A stretch of 64,000 nucleotides of DNA from Halobacillus sp. Marseille-Q1614 (GCF_902809865.1 NZ_CADDWH010000001.1:806001-870000); one strand, 5' to 3'; positions 33,601 to 43,724 are shown, counted from the stretch's first letter. The notes: generated by a model from the sequence alone, not told the origin. Numbers and translations: made by a program.

Positions 33601-34254
33601 ATGCCTCGGAGAGAAAAAGAAGATGTTTTGTTTTTCGAAGATAGCGAGGAGCAACAAGCTCTTTTTGATGAACGAGCCGAACGGAAGGTTAAAGACAGAA
33701 ACTCTAAGACTGGGAAGAAAAAAAGAGAACTAGCCAAAGCTTCCATTGCCGAAGTTATCCCGATTCAAGATATGACACCTGATGGATCCTTTGAACTTCA
33801 AAGGAACAAAGGGTACATGGACGTGATGCAGCTGCAGAGTAAGGATATTTATTCTCCCTCTACGCAAGAAACGGAGTACGACATTATGATGATGGCTAAA
33901 TTCTTTCAATCCTATGCTCACGACATTAAGGTTGTTTCTATGAATTTTCCAGTGGATATGCAAAAGCAATTAGACGCGATCCACCGTAAAATTGCTCAAA
34001 ATACAGCCCCTTTATATGAACGATTTTTACTTAAGAAAAGGGATGAATTGCAGTTTTTAGAAACTCATCGAACCAACCGCGAGTTTTATTTATATATTTA
34101 TGCCTCAAGCCTTAAGCAGCTAGCTGAATATCGTAATAACTGTCGTCGGTACCTTGGACGAGTGACTCCAATCATTGAATTAACCGATGAAAAGAAGCTT
34201 GATTTAATTTATAAGCTCAACAATCTTAATACCAAATTGGAAAAAAGGGGGTAG
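33601..34254 (+). CDS. VirB4-associated soluble protein
   Basis: 217 residues; ATG 33601 follows the previous stop without a gap. No membrane helix. The end (YLGRVTPIIELTDEKKLDLI) and the section DVMQLQSKDIYSPSTQETEY look like proteins that precede virB4 genes in Gram-positive elements. I do not know its role. The gene ends six bases before virB4 begins, which supports a common complex. Confidence 0.6.
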   Translation: MPRREKEDVLFFEDSEEQQALFDERAERKVKDRNSKTGKKKRELAKASIAEVIPIQDMTPDGSFELQRNKGYMDVMQLQSKDIYSPSTQETEYDIMMMAKFFQSYAHDIKVVSMNFPVDMQKQLDAIHRKIAQNTAPLYERFLLKKRDELQFLETHRTNREFYLYIYASSLKQLAEYRNNCRRYLGRVTPIIELTDEKKLDLIYKLNNLNTKLEKRG

Positions 34255-34259
34255 AAGAA

Positions 34260-35804
34260 TTGTTTTCTTTCCTTAAAAAGAGAAACGATGAAGAGGAAAC
34301 CGAGTATCGGGGATATAATCCCTACTTATTAGCTCATGTACAACCCCAGGGTGGCATTCACTTTCAAGAATCTTATATTCGCAAAGGAGATGGCTATGAA
34401 GCTTGTGTCCATGTCTATTCCTTTCCTAAGAACGTGTCTGATTTCTGGTTAGAACCGATTTTCAATATGGAAAATGTGATTACCACCATGGATGTCGTAT
34501 CAGACGATCGTTACAAAGTACGCGATGGATTAAATAAAGGGATGGCCGAACAAAGTTCCCGTATCATCAACGAGAAAGATAATGCAGGGATTATCGAGGC
34601 ACAAAATAATTACGATGATTTACGAGAGCTTTATAACCAAGTATCCGAAGAGGGTGAGATCGTAAAGCGTGTCCATCTTCGACATTACGTCAGCGCCCCT
34701 ACAAAAGCTGAATTAGAGGATAAAGTGAAAGCTGTAGTGTCCAACTTACAAGATGAAAACTTCCGAGGGTCCATCTTCTTAAATGAACAGGAGTATGAAT
34801 GGCAATCCCTTCTATCGAATTATACAGAACAATCCACTTATCGGAATAAACGGGAAGGGCAGCCGATTCCAGCATTAGGTTTAGCTGGTGGTTTTCCTTT
34901 TCATTTTACGAGTCTTAATGATCCCTACGGCACTTTTTACGGAACCACGTTAACCGGAGGGAATGTGGTTTTTGATTTATTTCATCGGGATAAGCAGCGA
35001 AAAAGTTATAACGGGGTCATGGTCGGAGCGATGGGAGCCGGAAAATCTACTACACTCAAGAAGATTATGCTAGATAATGCGATCAAAGGATATAAGGTTC
35101 GAACGTTTGACGTAACTGGGGAATTCGCAGAATTAACAGAAGCTCTAGGAGGAAAGCAAATTGCCTTAGATGGATCGGATGGTGTCATTAATCCCTTACA
35201 AGTCTATCGAACTGCTGAAGACGAGTACACGTCCTTTACTCAGCATTTATCGAAGTTGACCACGTTTTATAAGTTTTTAGCTCCAGAAGCTACAGATAGT
35301 GAACTGAAAGAGTACGAGAATCTACTAAGGAAGCTTTATGAAAAGACAGGACTATGGAGAGAGGAGGAAGACTCGAACATTACGAAACGCTCGGTGAATG
35401 ATTATCCTATATTTACAGATTTCCTGGCGTTTATTGAAGACCATCTCTATGAAAACATCGAGGAAGGAAAGCAGTGGGAGAAGGTGAGCCAGGAAAGAAA
35501 ACGGCGACTGGAAAGTATTGAATTGAACATTCGTAACATCGTGGAAACTTACGCTCACTTGTTCAATGGAGCTTCAACGATCGAACACTTTGATGCTCAA
35601 CAAGTAGTCACCTTTACGTTGCGAGGACTATCCCAAATGCGAGCTGAGGTTTTTCAAGCGCAACTGTTTAACGTACTGAATCTCCTCTGGGATTCAATGC
35701 TGACCAATGGAGCCCCACAGTTCGATGCATATGATCGAGGAGAACTCGCGTTTGAAGATGCAGTTCGTTATTTAATTTTAATGGACGAAGCTCATCACAT
35801 TATC
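34260..35804 (+). CDS. VirB4-like ATPase, exon 1 (before the group II intron)
   Basis: 515 codons from TTG 34260 (GGGGGTAG upstream). Walker A is GAMGAGKSTT near residue 255; Walker B is LILMDEAHH near 505, only a few codons before the intron. Exon 1 ends at 35804 on a codon boundary (CATCACATTATC). After splicing, codons from 38362 continue in frame and give a protein of about 640 residues, normal for VirB4/TraE proteins. It powers the transfer channel at the membrane. Without splicing the reading frame runs three codons into the intron and stops. Confidence 0.85.
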
Positions 35805-38361
35805 GTGCGCCCGTAAGGGGCTTATGCGATTGCCTAAAAAGGCTGGAGAAGACGACTCTTCATCGTCAACCACCTTATCCTAAGGGGAAACCCACGGGGG
35901 AGTGTAGCATGGTGTGTAAAGGCACAAGTCAGGTAAGCCATACATCCTGCGACTGAGTGTCGAGACGAAACGATTGAGAAGGAATAAAGCTTGACTGCCT
36001 GAACCCCAGTGCAAGGAGAGTAATGGTGTTCCTTTACCTACTATGGTTAAGAGGTATTGCTGATATGATAAACGCATTTAACAGGGCGTTTAATCAAAAA
36101 GTGCAAAGTATTTAATAATTGCTTCTGCATGTCGTCCACAATATCAGTCCGCGCTCAGTATAGAGTGAAAGCACAAAAAGGGATTCCTAACTCAATCATA
36201 ATTATCGCTAAGTTGCTAAACGGGGATTACCTAAGTTGAAACGCCTATTAAGTAGGCTATTGAGGATGATACCAAGTGGTAAAAAGCAAGGTATGTGGCT
36301 CATGAAAAATCAATAAGGTAACGGAGTTCTCGTAGTAGTCCAAGCTAGGGAAAGCCTGGCATATGGCGAAGGGGAACAGTCTATCCTATCTAAAAAAACA
36401 AAAGGAAGGTTATGGTGGAGACCATGCGAAGACCTGAATTAATTTTAGACATTCTAAGAGAAAAAGCCGGAAATAAAGATTATGTATTTGAAGGGCTCTA
36501 CAAAAATCTCTATAATCCTGACTTCTACCTAAAAGCATATGGGAAGATATATGCTAAAGAAGGTAATATGACGAAGGGAACGGACGGGAAAACAATAGAT
36601 GGCTTTAATCTTGAACTTGTAGAAAAGCTAATCGAATCGCTAAAGGACGAGTCCTACAGACCCAATCCTGCAAAAAGAATATACATCCCTAAGAAAAACG
36701 GAAAGAAAAGACCATTAGGAATACCATCTTTCAATGATAAATTAGTCCAAGAAGTTGTAAAACAAATATTAGAAAGCATTTACGAGGAACGTTTCCTCGA
36801 TTCATCACATGGCTTCAGACCCAAGAAGAGTTGCCATACCGCACTAATGGAAGTGAAAAGTAAATGCTCAGGTGTGAAATGGTGGATTGAGGGAGATATT
36901 AAAGGCTTTTTCGACAACATCGAACACCACACATTAATCAAGCTATTAAGAAAAACGATAAAGGACGAAAAATTTATCAACTTAATTTGGAAATTCCTAA
37001 AGGCGGGCTACGTTGAAGACTGGACGTTAAACCACACTTACAGTGGAACTCCGCAAGGCGGAATTATCAGTCCTATTCTGGCCAATATCTACCTTCACGA
37101 ATTAGATAAGTTCCTGGAGGAGTTGAAAGCAACCTTCAACGGAGGTAAGAGACGAAGAAATAATCCTGAATATCACAGTCTGAACAGTAAAATATGGAAT
37201 CGTAATAAAAAACTTAGGGATCAAAAGCTCAGCGAGGAAGAAGCAAAACAAGTTAAAAACGAGATTAAAGAACTGTCGAGACAAAGAGAAAAACTCTCGT
37301 CGGAAGATCCAATGGACGAGAACTTCAAGCGACTACAATACGTTCGTTATGCAGACGACTTTGTAGTAGCAGTCATAGGAAGCAAGGATTTCACACGACA
37401 AATTAGAGATGAAATTGCCAATTTTCTAAGTAGTAGTCTGAGGTTAGAACTCTCAATGGAAAAAACACTTATAACGCATGCAGCTTCCAAACGAATGTCC
37501 TTTTTAGGATACGAGGTAAGCGTTGGAGGAAACAAGAAAACAACCTCCTCTAATGGCATTACCAGAAGAAGCGTAAAAGGTATTCCTATGTTACATCTAC
37601 CACATGAAAAGATGCGAGACTTCTTATTTAGAAATCGTTACATGGTAGAGAAAAACGGACAGTGGAAAGCATGTCATCGCGCTAACTTAATTCATAACGA
37701 CGATATAGAAATTCTATCAAGTTATAACGCAGAAATAAGAGGGTTCTATGAATACTATAAATTGGCAGTAGACGTAAGAAAGTTAAGTGGTGTCCACAAT
37801 ATCATTAAGACAAGCTGCGCCATGACACTAGCCAACAAATACAAAACATCTTGCCACAAAATTTATCGGAAGTTTGACCAAAATGGCACCTTCGGTGTTT
37901 TTTTCAAAACAACAAAAGGAACAAGATTTCGTCCCTTCTATAATGAAGGTTTTAAGACAGTCAAAATCCCTTCTCAAAGAAACATGGGACTGTTGGAAAA
38001 CCACATAGATTCTCAACCCAATCAAATGAAATATAAAGCACGCACTTCTATTGAAAATAGATTACTAGCCAACAAATGCGAGCATTGCGGAAGAGAAGGA
38101 AAATGTGAAGTCCATCATGTGAGGAAATTAAAAGACCTCAAAGGTAAGAAAAAATGGGAAGAATTTATGATAGCTAGAAATCGAAAAACTCTTGTCCTTT
38201 GTAGAAGTTGTCATGTCAAACTCCACGCCGGAAAATTGGATTAGAATGACTCTAGGATAGATGGCGAGCCGTATACTCCGAAAGGAGTACGTACGGTTCT
38301 GAGGGGAGTTCTTAGAAACCTACCGTTAGAAATACGGAAAGGCGCTGGGTTCTTACCTTAC
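35805..38361 (+). mobile_element. Group II intron inserted in virB4
   Basis: The 5' end GTGCGCCCGTAAGGGG is a group II intron start. Domain V is at 38266-38299 (GAGCCGTATACTCC-GAAA-GGAGTACGTACGGTTC, 34 bases with a GAAA loop). The 3' end falls at AC 38361, which makes exon 2 resume in frame. The intron is 2557 bp with the protein gene in domain IV (36412-38244). The ribozyme parts before it run 35805-36411. It is in the same direction as virB4, so splicing can restore the host gene. Confidence 0.9.
36412..38244 (+). CDS. ltrA: Group II intron-encoded reverse transcriptase/maturase/HNH endonuclease
   Basis: 610 residues from ATG 36412. Reverse-transcriptase blocks are complete: KRPLGIPSFNDKLVQ, HGFRPKKSCHTA, EGDIKGFFDNI, SGTPQGGIISPILANIYL, and the active site VRYADDFVV (YADD). 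A maturase (X) domain follows around residues 400-520. The C-terminal end is an HNH nuclease (CEHCGREG, EVHHVRKL, LCRSCHVKLH). All parts needed for retrohoming appear intact. Confidence 0.9.
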   Translation: MVETMRRPELILDILREKAGNKDYVFEGLYKNLYNPDFYLKAYGKIYAKEGNMTKGTDGKTIDGFNLELVEKLIESLKDESYRPNPAKRIYIPKKNGKKRPLGIPSFNDKLVQEVVKQILESIYEERFLDSSHGFRPKKSCHTALMEVKSKCSGVKWWIEGDIKGFFDNIEHHTLIKLLRKTIKDEKFINLIWKFLKAGYVEDWTLNHTYSGTPQGGIISPILANIYLHELDKFLEELKATFNGGKRRRNNPEYHSLNSKIWNRNKKLRDQKLSEEEAKQVKNEIKELSRQREKLSSEDPMDENFKRLQYVRYADDFVVAVIGSKDFTRQIRDEIANFLSSSLRLELSMEKTLITHAASKRMSFLGYEVSVGGNKKTTSSNGITRRSVKGIPMLHLPHEKMRDFLFRNRYMVEKNGQWKACHRANLIHNDDIEILSSYNAEIRGFYEYYKLAVDVRKLSGVHNIIKTSCAMTLANKYKTSCHKIYRKFDQNGTFGVFFKTTKGTRFRPFYNEGFKTVKIPSQRNMGLLENHIDSQPNQMKYKARTSIENRLLANKCEHCGREGKCEVHHVRKLKDLKGKKKWEEFMIARNRKTLVLCRSCHVKLHAGKLD

Positions 38362-38739
38362 AATACAAAGAAGAAAAGTGAGAGTGCTCTTGATTTTCTT
38401 ACAAAGTTTAGCCGAGAGGCCAGGAAGTATTTTGGTGCTCTTCTCTATGCCAGTCACACCATCCGTGATTTTGTTCCTGAGGGTTCGGATCAGAGTATGG
38501 TAGAGGAAATCAAGAAGCTTTTTGAACTGACCCAATACAAAATTATTATGCAGCAAGATAGTAACAACTTAGAGATGATGCAGCAAATATTCATGGGGCA
38601 GTTAAGCCAAAGTGAATTAAAAGATATCCCTTACCTACAAACAGGGGAGACGATGTTAAGCATCCGTGCGGTTGAAAACATTCGTTTCAAGGTAGAGGTA
38701 TCGGACGAAGAATTAGCCTTGTTTGGAGGAGGTGCATAA
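38362..38739 (+). CDS. VirB4-like ATPase, exon 2 (after the group II intron)
   Basis: 125 codons in frame with exon 1. It begins NTKKKSESALDFLTKFSREA and contains YASHTIRDF, then FELTQYKIIMQQDSNN, the C-terminal blocks of VirB4 ATPases that follow Walker B. It has no ribosome site at its start, as expected of an exon. The stop lies two bases before the next gene's start. Confidence 0.85.
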   Translation, partial: NTKKKSESALDFLTKFSREARKYFGALLYASHTIRDFVPEGSDQSMVEEIKKLFELTQYKIIMQQDSNNLEMMQQIFMGQLSQSELKDIPYLQTGETMLSIRAVENIRFKVEVSDEELALFGGGA

Positions 38740-38741
38740 GG

Positions 38742-39842
38742 ATGCCTTGGTCCCTCCTCCTGGGGTTAGTCCCTCGGAAAGTATGGCTTTGGTTGATTGG
38801 TATTCTGGTAGCTCTTTTCCTTCTACAAATGCTTTTGTATGCTTCAGTCATTACAGGGTTAATCGGTTATCAAAAGTCTTCCTCCAGTGAGGACGTGAGG
38901 TCCGTTGATGTGGTAAATGGAACAGCGCAAGTTTCAGCCGCACTAGAAGAGTACCGTCCTCTGTTTGAAGAATATGCTGAAAAGTATGGGGTGTCCAAGT
39001 ATGTGGAGCTTCTCTTGGCCAAAACGATGCAGGAATCTGGTGGACGTCTTGATGATGTGATGCAAGCAAGTGAGTCTCTCGGTCTACCTCCAAACACGAT
39101 AGAGGATCCTGAAAGAAGCATTAATGTCGGGATCCGATACTTCTCTGAAATGCTGGAGAAAGCAGGGGGAGATATTAAGCTAACCCTCCAAGCTTATAAC
39201 TTCGGTGGAGGGTTCATTGATTACGCAAACGAACACAACAATGGAGAATACAGCAAAGAGTTAGCGATCGAATTTTCAAGAATGAAGTACCAGGAATTGA
39301 AGCATACAGGCATGTATTCCTGCATTAGACCTGAATCGGCAGAAACAGGAGCTTGTTATGGGGATATTGGTTATGTTGAGGCCGTTTTAAGTTACCTTAA
39401 AGGTGGAGTTATTGAAGCAGATTTACAACCTACGGGAGATTGGGTTATGCCCGTTGAAGGAGCACTCACACAAACCTCTGATTACGGCATGCGCTCAGAT
39501 CCCTTTGATGGAACACCGGACATGCATAGAGGGATTGATTTTGCTTGTACGAACGCCGTAACGCCTATTCAAAGCGTAGATAACGGTCAAGTGGTTGGTG
39601 TGGTAAGAAAAAACTCTGGATATGGAAATAACGTTCTTGTCAAACATGAAGAGGGACTTTATAGTCACTATGCTCATTTGTATACGATAAGTGTACAAAA
39701 CGGGGAGATGATTCAAAAAGGAACAAAAGTAGGCAAGTGTGGTTCGACAGGAAACTCTACAGGTCCCCATCTACATTTCGAAGTTCGGACCAAAAAACAG
39801 TATCGTTCTGATGTGAATCCTGCACCCTATCTTGGACTTTAA
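38742..39842 (+). CDS. Two-domain cell-wall hydrolase (lytic transglycosylase plus M23 peptidase)
   Basis: 366 residues from ATG 38742 (GGAGGAGGTG upstream). One N-terminal membrane helix (VWLWLIGILVALFLLQMLLY). Residues about 65-220 are a lysozyme-like domain with the catalytic region LLLAKTMQESGGR and NVGIRYFSEML. Residues about 240-366 are an M23 endopeptidase with HRGIDFAC, SHYAHLY and GPHLHFEV, all zinc ligands present. It matches the VirB1/CwlT role: local opening of the wall for the transfer channel. Domain order differs from some relatives that pair with NlpC/P60. Confidence 0.85.
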   Translation: MPWSLLLGLVPRKVWLWLIGILVALFLLQMLLYASVITGLIGYQKSSSSEDVRSVDVVNGTAQVSAALEEYRPLFEEYAEKYGVSKYVELLLAKTMQESGGRLDDVMQASESLGLPPNTIEDPERSINVGIRYFSEMLEKAGGDIKLTLQAYNFGGGFIDYANEHNNGEYSKELAIEFSRMKYQELKHTGMYSCIRPESAETGACYGDIGYVEAVLSYLKGGVIEADLQPTGDWVMPVEGALTQTSDYGMRSDPFDGTPDMHRGIDFACTNAVTPIQSVDNGQVVGVVRKNSGYGNNVLVKHEEGLYSHYAHLYTISVQNGEMIQKGTKVGKCGSTGNSTGPHLHFEVRTKKQYRSDVNPAPYLGL

Positions 39843-39857
39843 GAAAGGAGAACGTTG

Positions 39858-40436
39858 ATGAATAGACGTGTTCTTTTTGTCCTGTTTGTCGTTCTGTTAA
39901 TTGTTCTCACATCGGTTAATATATATGCTGCACGCACAGAATCGAGTGATGATCTACAGGAAAGCTTGCATCAATTAAAAGTGAAAAACGAAAAGATTAT
40001 GGAAGAAAACACTGAATTAGAGATGACATTACAAAAACAGGAACCTGCTGACATTCAAGCGAGATATGACGCTTTAGTGAAGCAGGTTTCTGTGTTTATA
40101 GAGGTTGCTTTTACACAGGATAAAGAGACCTACCAAGAAAGGAAAAAAGAAGCACACAAGGTGATGAGTAAAGATTTAGCTGCAACCTTCTTTCCTACAG
40201 ATACCTATAAAGGAAACAGGAAAACGGAGGCGGATGAAGTAGAAATTTTCATCAAAACAGGTAATCTCACAAACAATAAAGCTAGCGTATTAGTTAAGTT
40301 TAAACACACGCTCTATTCTTTACAGAGCGATCAAAAACAGGTGTCTCCTGTGTTCCTCAGAATAAATGCTCATAGAGAAGAAGGGCACTGGGTAATAACA
40401 GATTTTCAAGACGTAGAAGAGGAGGGCTATTCATGA
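39858..40436 (+). CDS. Membrane-anchored transfer protein, possibly VirB8-like
   Basis: 192 residues from ATG 39858 (AAAGGAG upstream). It has an N-terminal helix (VLFVLFVVLLIVLTSVNIYA), a short coiled coil, and a soluble C-terminal domain of about 120 residues (ARYDALVKQVSVFIEVAFTQ ... GHWVITDFQDVEE). The layout and the closing beta pattern recall NTF2-like VirB8/TcpC proteins, but this is by shape only. Its stop overlaps the next start (ATGA). Confidence 0.5.
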   Translation: MNRRVLFVLFVVLLIVLTSVNIYAARTESSDDLQESLHQLKVKNEKIMEENTELEMTLQKQEPADIQARYDALVKQVSVFIEVAFTQDKETYQERKKEAHKVMSKDLAATFFPTDTYKGNRKTEADEVEIFIKTGNLTNNKASVLVKFKHTLYSLQSDQKQVSPVFLRINAHREEGHWVITDFQDVEEEGYS

Positions 40437-41296
40437 AGAAACAAACGAAACACATCACGGAAGGAACCTCAAAAAAATATCTTATTGGATTAAGCGTCAT
40501 GGCTATGGCGCTTCTTTTTTTCTTGTTTTCTGGTTTTATATTTGGTGATGAAAAGCAGAGTAAAGTTCAACAAACGCCTGTCAATGAACCTCTAAACTTA
40601 CAAGGATCAGGCGAACTGACCATAAAAGACTGGGTTTATAATCCAACGAAAAAGTTGATGGTTGTCACCTTAAATCTTAATAAATCAACCACTTTATTAG
40701 ATGGAAAGTTAAGCTTCACGGCTCAGGAAAAAGAGCATCCAAAACGCGATTTACCAACGCACGTTGAGTATAACGATGAAAGCAGATATGTCATTAGCAT
40801 CCAACAGGTAAGTCCTTCCTTTGATGTAATGGCCTTAGATATAAATAAGGAAAATGCCAATACGCTTTTAACGGAAGAGAGTACTCAAAATTCCTTGAAA
40901 GAGGGTGAGGAAAAGAAAGAGTTGGCACGTATTTATACAGATCAACGTAGAGTGGAAATGGACAAACAAATAACCATCTTAACGGAGCAGAAATATGAAG
41001 TAGATGCTGTATCTGAACAGATCGAAGAGGCAAAAGAAACAATAAAAGAGAAGAAGGAAAGTATTCAAATGATCGATGAACGAATCAAAGAAATTGAACA
41101 GAAAAACGTTGAATTAGAATCAGAGCTTCTTTACGAAACGGAGGAAGAGAAAAAGCAAACGGAGGCTAGAATTCATCACCTAGAAAATGAGAAAGACCAG
41201 ATCAATCAAGAGGCAGCTGAACATGAACTAACTATTCAAACCATCGTTGAAAAGATTGAAATGTTAGAAGAAAAAAGAGAAATGATTTCGAACTAA
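40433..41296 (+). CDS. Membrane protein with long coiled coil
   Basis: 287 residues from ATG 40433, overlapping the previous stop by four bases. One N-terminal helix (YLIGLSVMAMALLFFLFSGF), a beta-rich domain (LTIKDWVYNPTKKLMVVTLN) and a C-terminal coiled coil of over 100 residues made largely of Glu and Lys. No known motif. Probably part of the transfer machine or its envelope scaffold. It ends just before the origin region. Confidence 0.55.
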   Translation: MKKQTKHITEGTSKKYLIGLSVMAMALLFFLFSGFIFGDEKQSKVQQTPVNEPLNLQGSGELTIKDWVYNPTKKLMVVTLNLNKSTTLLDGKLSFTAQEKEHPKRDLPTHVEYNDESRYVISIQQVSPSFDVMALDINKENANTLLTEESTQNSLKEGEEKKELARIYTDQRRVEMDKQITILTEQKYEVDAVSEQIEEAKETIKEKKESIQMIDERIKEIEQKNVELESELLYETEEEKKQTEARIHHLENEKDQINQEAAEHELTIQTIVEKIEMLEEKREMISN

Positions 41297-41332
41297 AAAG
41301 GACGAAGGTTGTTATTAAGGACAACACAGGGG

Positions 41333-41490
41333 CCGCACATCTCCTGTGCAGGGACCACACATCACGTCGAATACACGAATGAACGTTCCTGTTTTAGCCG
41401 CACAGCGACCGCACATCTGGAGATTTTCTTGTTCCCTCGTTTTGCCCGGCTCTGCCGGGATTCACACGCCAAGTGGGAACAAAAACCCCT
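41333..41490. other. oriT: Putative origin of transfer (oriT)
   Basis: Directly upstream of the mobilisation genes lie several related 10-mers (CCGCACATCT near 41333 and 41409, CCACACATCA near 41355, CCGCACAGCG near 41398). They are followed by an eight-base inverted repeat TTGTTCCC (41429) / GGGAACAA (41475) that encloses the hairpin CCCGGC-tct-GCCGGG. This nesting of repeats beside a relaxase gene is typical of oriT. The nick site was not determined. Confidence 0.6.
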
Positions 41491-41546
41491 TATGCTCTTC
41501 TCTTTATTCACTAGTTTTAGGGACTTCATCAAAGGGAGTGATTGTA

Positions 41547-41804
41547 ATGGAAGTTAGAATTCGATATATGGATCCGAAAACTGTTCAACGAATTGACGAA
41601 CTTGCGGAAGAAAAAGGATTAAGTCGGCAAGAGTTTTTACATGCTCAATTGAATCAGTTAGCTGTCTTTCGAGAAGAGAACTATCGTGAACAAAGACTGC
41701 AGCAATTAGTCGATCGCAACATTCAAACGATGGCTCATTGTTATACAGCGATTCGAGAAATGAATGATCTCTTACAGATTGAAGAACCAGGTGAAGAAGC
41801 ATGA
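41547..41804 (+). CDS. Ribbon-helix-helix relaxase accessory protein (MobC-like)
   Basis: 85 residues from ATG 41547 (AAAGGGAGTG upstream); the longer upstream frame is only the oriT region read through. The start MEVRIRYMDPKTVQRIDELAEEKGLSRQEF is a ribbon-helix-helix domain, and the rest is helical. Such proteins bind oriT and help the relaxase. The stop overlaps the relaxase start (ATGA). Confidence 0.7.
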   Translation: MEVRIRYMDPKTVQRIDELAEEKGLSRQEFLHAQLNQLAVFREENYREQRLQQLVDRNIQTMAHCYTAIREMNDLLQIEEPGEEA

Positions 41805-42964
41805 GTGAAACCGTAACGCCTGGAGTGGTTTTAAAAACAAAATTCGTGACTGCAAATAAAAAAGGATTCCAAGATTATGTGCAATACGTAGATCGTGAAG
41901 AGGCCAAAGGAAAGGGGGATGCTCATCGGTCCATGTTTAGTTTATATAATCACTATATGGACGATCCGGATAAAACATCTGCCTTGTTTACCCAGCAATC
42001 GGATCGTTTATCGGTGGAAGGAAAACAGGGCATTAAATCTTTGTTTGAACAAGCTCAAAAGAAGAACAGTATCATGTGGCAGGACGTCATTACCTTTGAT
42101 AATGATTGGCTTCAAAAACAAGGTGTTTATGATTCAAAGACACACACTTTAGATGAAGAAGCTTTGAAGCAAGTAACACGGAAATCTATGCAGGCCATGA
42201 TGAAAAAAGAAGGATTGCAAAAGAGTGCTGTATGGTCGGCTGCTATTCACTATAACACCGATAACATTCATATTCATGTGGCTACAGTCGAACCAAACCC
42301 GACTCGTGACCGTGGAAAGCGAAAACCGAAAACATTAGACGCGATGAAAAGCGAAGTCGTGAATGGATTGTTAGATCGAACGCAAGAACGAAATCAAATT
42401 AACACGTTGATTCGTGACCATATGGTGAATGAAAAGAAAGAAAATAGCAGCATGAAATGGAGCAATAGAGAAATAAAACCTCTGTTCCTCGATGTGTATA
42501 ATCACTTGCCTAAGGATAAGCGACAGTGGCACTATGGCTATCAAACACTGAATCCTATTCGACCGAAGATTGATAAACTAACGACAAGGTATTTAGATAA
42601 GTATCACGCCAAAAATATGAACCAGCTACATGAAAAATTGGATCAAGAAGTCAATGAATTAAAACAAGCCTATGGGGATGGACCTAAGGATAAGAAGCGA
42701 TATCAGCATTACAAACAAAACAAGTTGGATGACCTCTATAAACGAATGGGCAATGCGTTCTTACAAGAAATGAAACGGTACGATCGTCAGCAGTATCCTA
42801 GACAAACTACCAATACAAATGCCCCTTATAAGTCCATGCCTTCCGGGATTCAATTGCAACGTTCCTTGAGAAGCATTCAACGTTCGTTGGGGCAAACGTA
42901 TGACCAGTTTATCAATGACTTGGATCATCAAAAGTTGGAACGAGAAATCGAAAGAGAAAGGTAG
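41801..42964 (+). CDS. MOBP-type relaxase
   Basis: 387 residues from ATG 41801. The metal-binding motif is IHYNTDNIHIHVATV near residue 150, the HxDxxHxH-like signature of MOBP/MobA relaxases. An N-terminal Tyr near residue 27 or 30 (DYVQYVDRE) is the likely nicking residue, as in MobP2 enzymes. The C-terminal part is basic and helical. It nicks oriT and leads the strand through the channel. The gene appears complete. Confidence 0.85.
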   Translation: MSETVTPGVVLKTKFVTANKKGFQDYVQYVDREEAKGKGDAHRSMFSLYNHYMDDPDKTSALFTQQSDRLSVEGKQGIKSLFEQAQKKNSIMWQDVITFDNDWLQKQGVYDSKTHTLDEEALKQVTRKSMQAMMKKEGLQKSAVWSAAIHYNTDNIHIHVATVEPNPTRDRGKRKPKTLDAMKSEVVNGLLDRTQERNQINTLIRDHMVNEKKENSSMKWSNREIKPLFLDVYNHLPKDKRQWHYGYQTLNPIRPKIDKLTTRYLDKYHAKNMNQLHEKLDQEVNELKQAYGDGPKDKKRYQHYKQNKLDDLYKRMGNAFLQEMKRYDRQQYPRQTTNTNAPYKSMPSGIQLQRSLRSIQRSLGQTYDQFINDLDHQKLEREIERER

Positions 42965-42973
42965 GGGACATGA

Positions 42974-43402
42974 ATGAGAAAACGTCAAAATGTCACGTTG
43001 CATGAAGAGACAATTGCGTTAATTAAAGAGTATCAGGAACAGCATCATATTCGTTATCCTGGTGAAGCTTTAGACCGTATGATTGAGGAATGGGAAGCAC
43101 AGAATGCGAAGGAACAATCACAAGAATATCTCATGAGTTTGATGGCTCAACATTTTCAAGACGTGTTTTCTGAAGAGATGAAACGACTGCGGTTAGCAGC
43201 CAATCGAAGCGATAAAAACACGCAAGTCCTTCTGGAATTAATGAACGGTTTTGCGATGGACCAAAACTTAGAAAGCTGTGTTACTACACCGATCTTTGAG
43301 AGCCAAGCGATGAAGGATGCGAGGCAAGCGGTAGAAGAAAGAATCAGTCATCAGCGTCAGAAGAGAATAAGTGCTGGAGATACTCAACCAGCATCCAGAT
43401 AG
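42974..43402 (+). CDS. Putative ribbon-helix-helix DNA-binding protein
   Basis: 142 residues from ATG 42974 (GTAGGGGA upstream). The N-terminal QNVTLHEETIALIKEYQEQH then YPGEALDRMIEEW looks like a ribbon-helix-helix domain. The rest is helical. It follows the relaxase by nine bases and may regulate or assist transfer-origin processing. Function is inferred from position. Confidence 0.5.
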   Translation: MRKRQNVTLHEETIALIKEYQEQHHIRYPGEALDRMIEEWEAQNAKEQSQEYLMSLMAQHFQDVFSEEMKRLRLAANRSDKNTQVLLELMNGFAMDQNLESCVTTPIFESQAMKDARQAVEERISHQRQKRISAGDTQPASR

Positions 43403-43442
43403 TGGTACTCACTAGGAATTATCTAACAAAGGAGTTGAAGGA

Positions 43443-43724
43443 ATGCTTTTGTTTAATAGCGATTATGAAGTGGGTGTGTTTAAGCGTTTAAGTGAAAATA
43501 ATGAGCTCGTGATGGAGGTGGGACAGGAGGAATATACCTTAACGTTAAGTGAAGAGGAAATGGATGATCTTGAACAGCATTTAGTGAATCAAGAAAACTT
43601 ACTCATTCCTTTTCATAAGAAAACAAAGGAACTAATATTAAATACAGAATCTAATTACGATGAGGAAGAAATGGAAGAACTCATGAACATTAGTGAGGGA
43701 GTTGAGGATCATGGCGAAGACTAA
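43443..43724 (+). CDS. Small acidic protein of unknown function
   Basis: 93 residues from ATG 43443 (AAAGGAGTTGAAGG upstream). Strongly acidic C-terminus (YDEEEMEELMNISEGVEDHG). No motif recognised. It overlaps the start of the next gene by 14 bases, so the two are likely translated together. Confidence 0.6.
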   Translation: MLLFNSDYEVGVFKRLSENNELVMEVGQEEYTLTLSEEEMDDLEQHLVNQENLLIPFHKKTKELILNTESNYDEEEMEELMNISEGVEDHGED

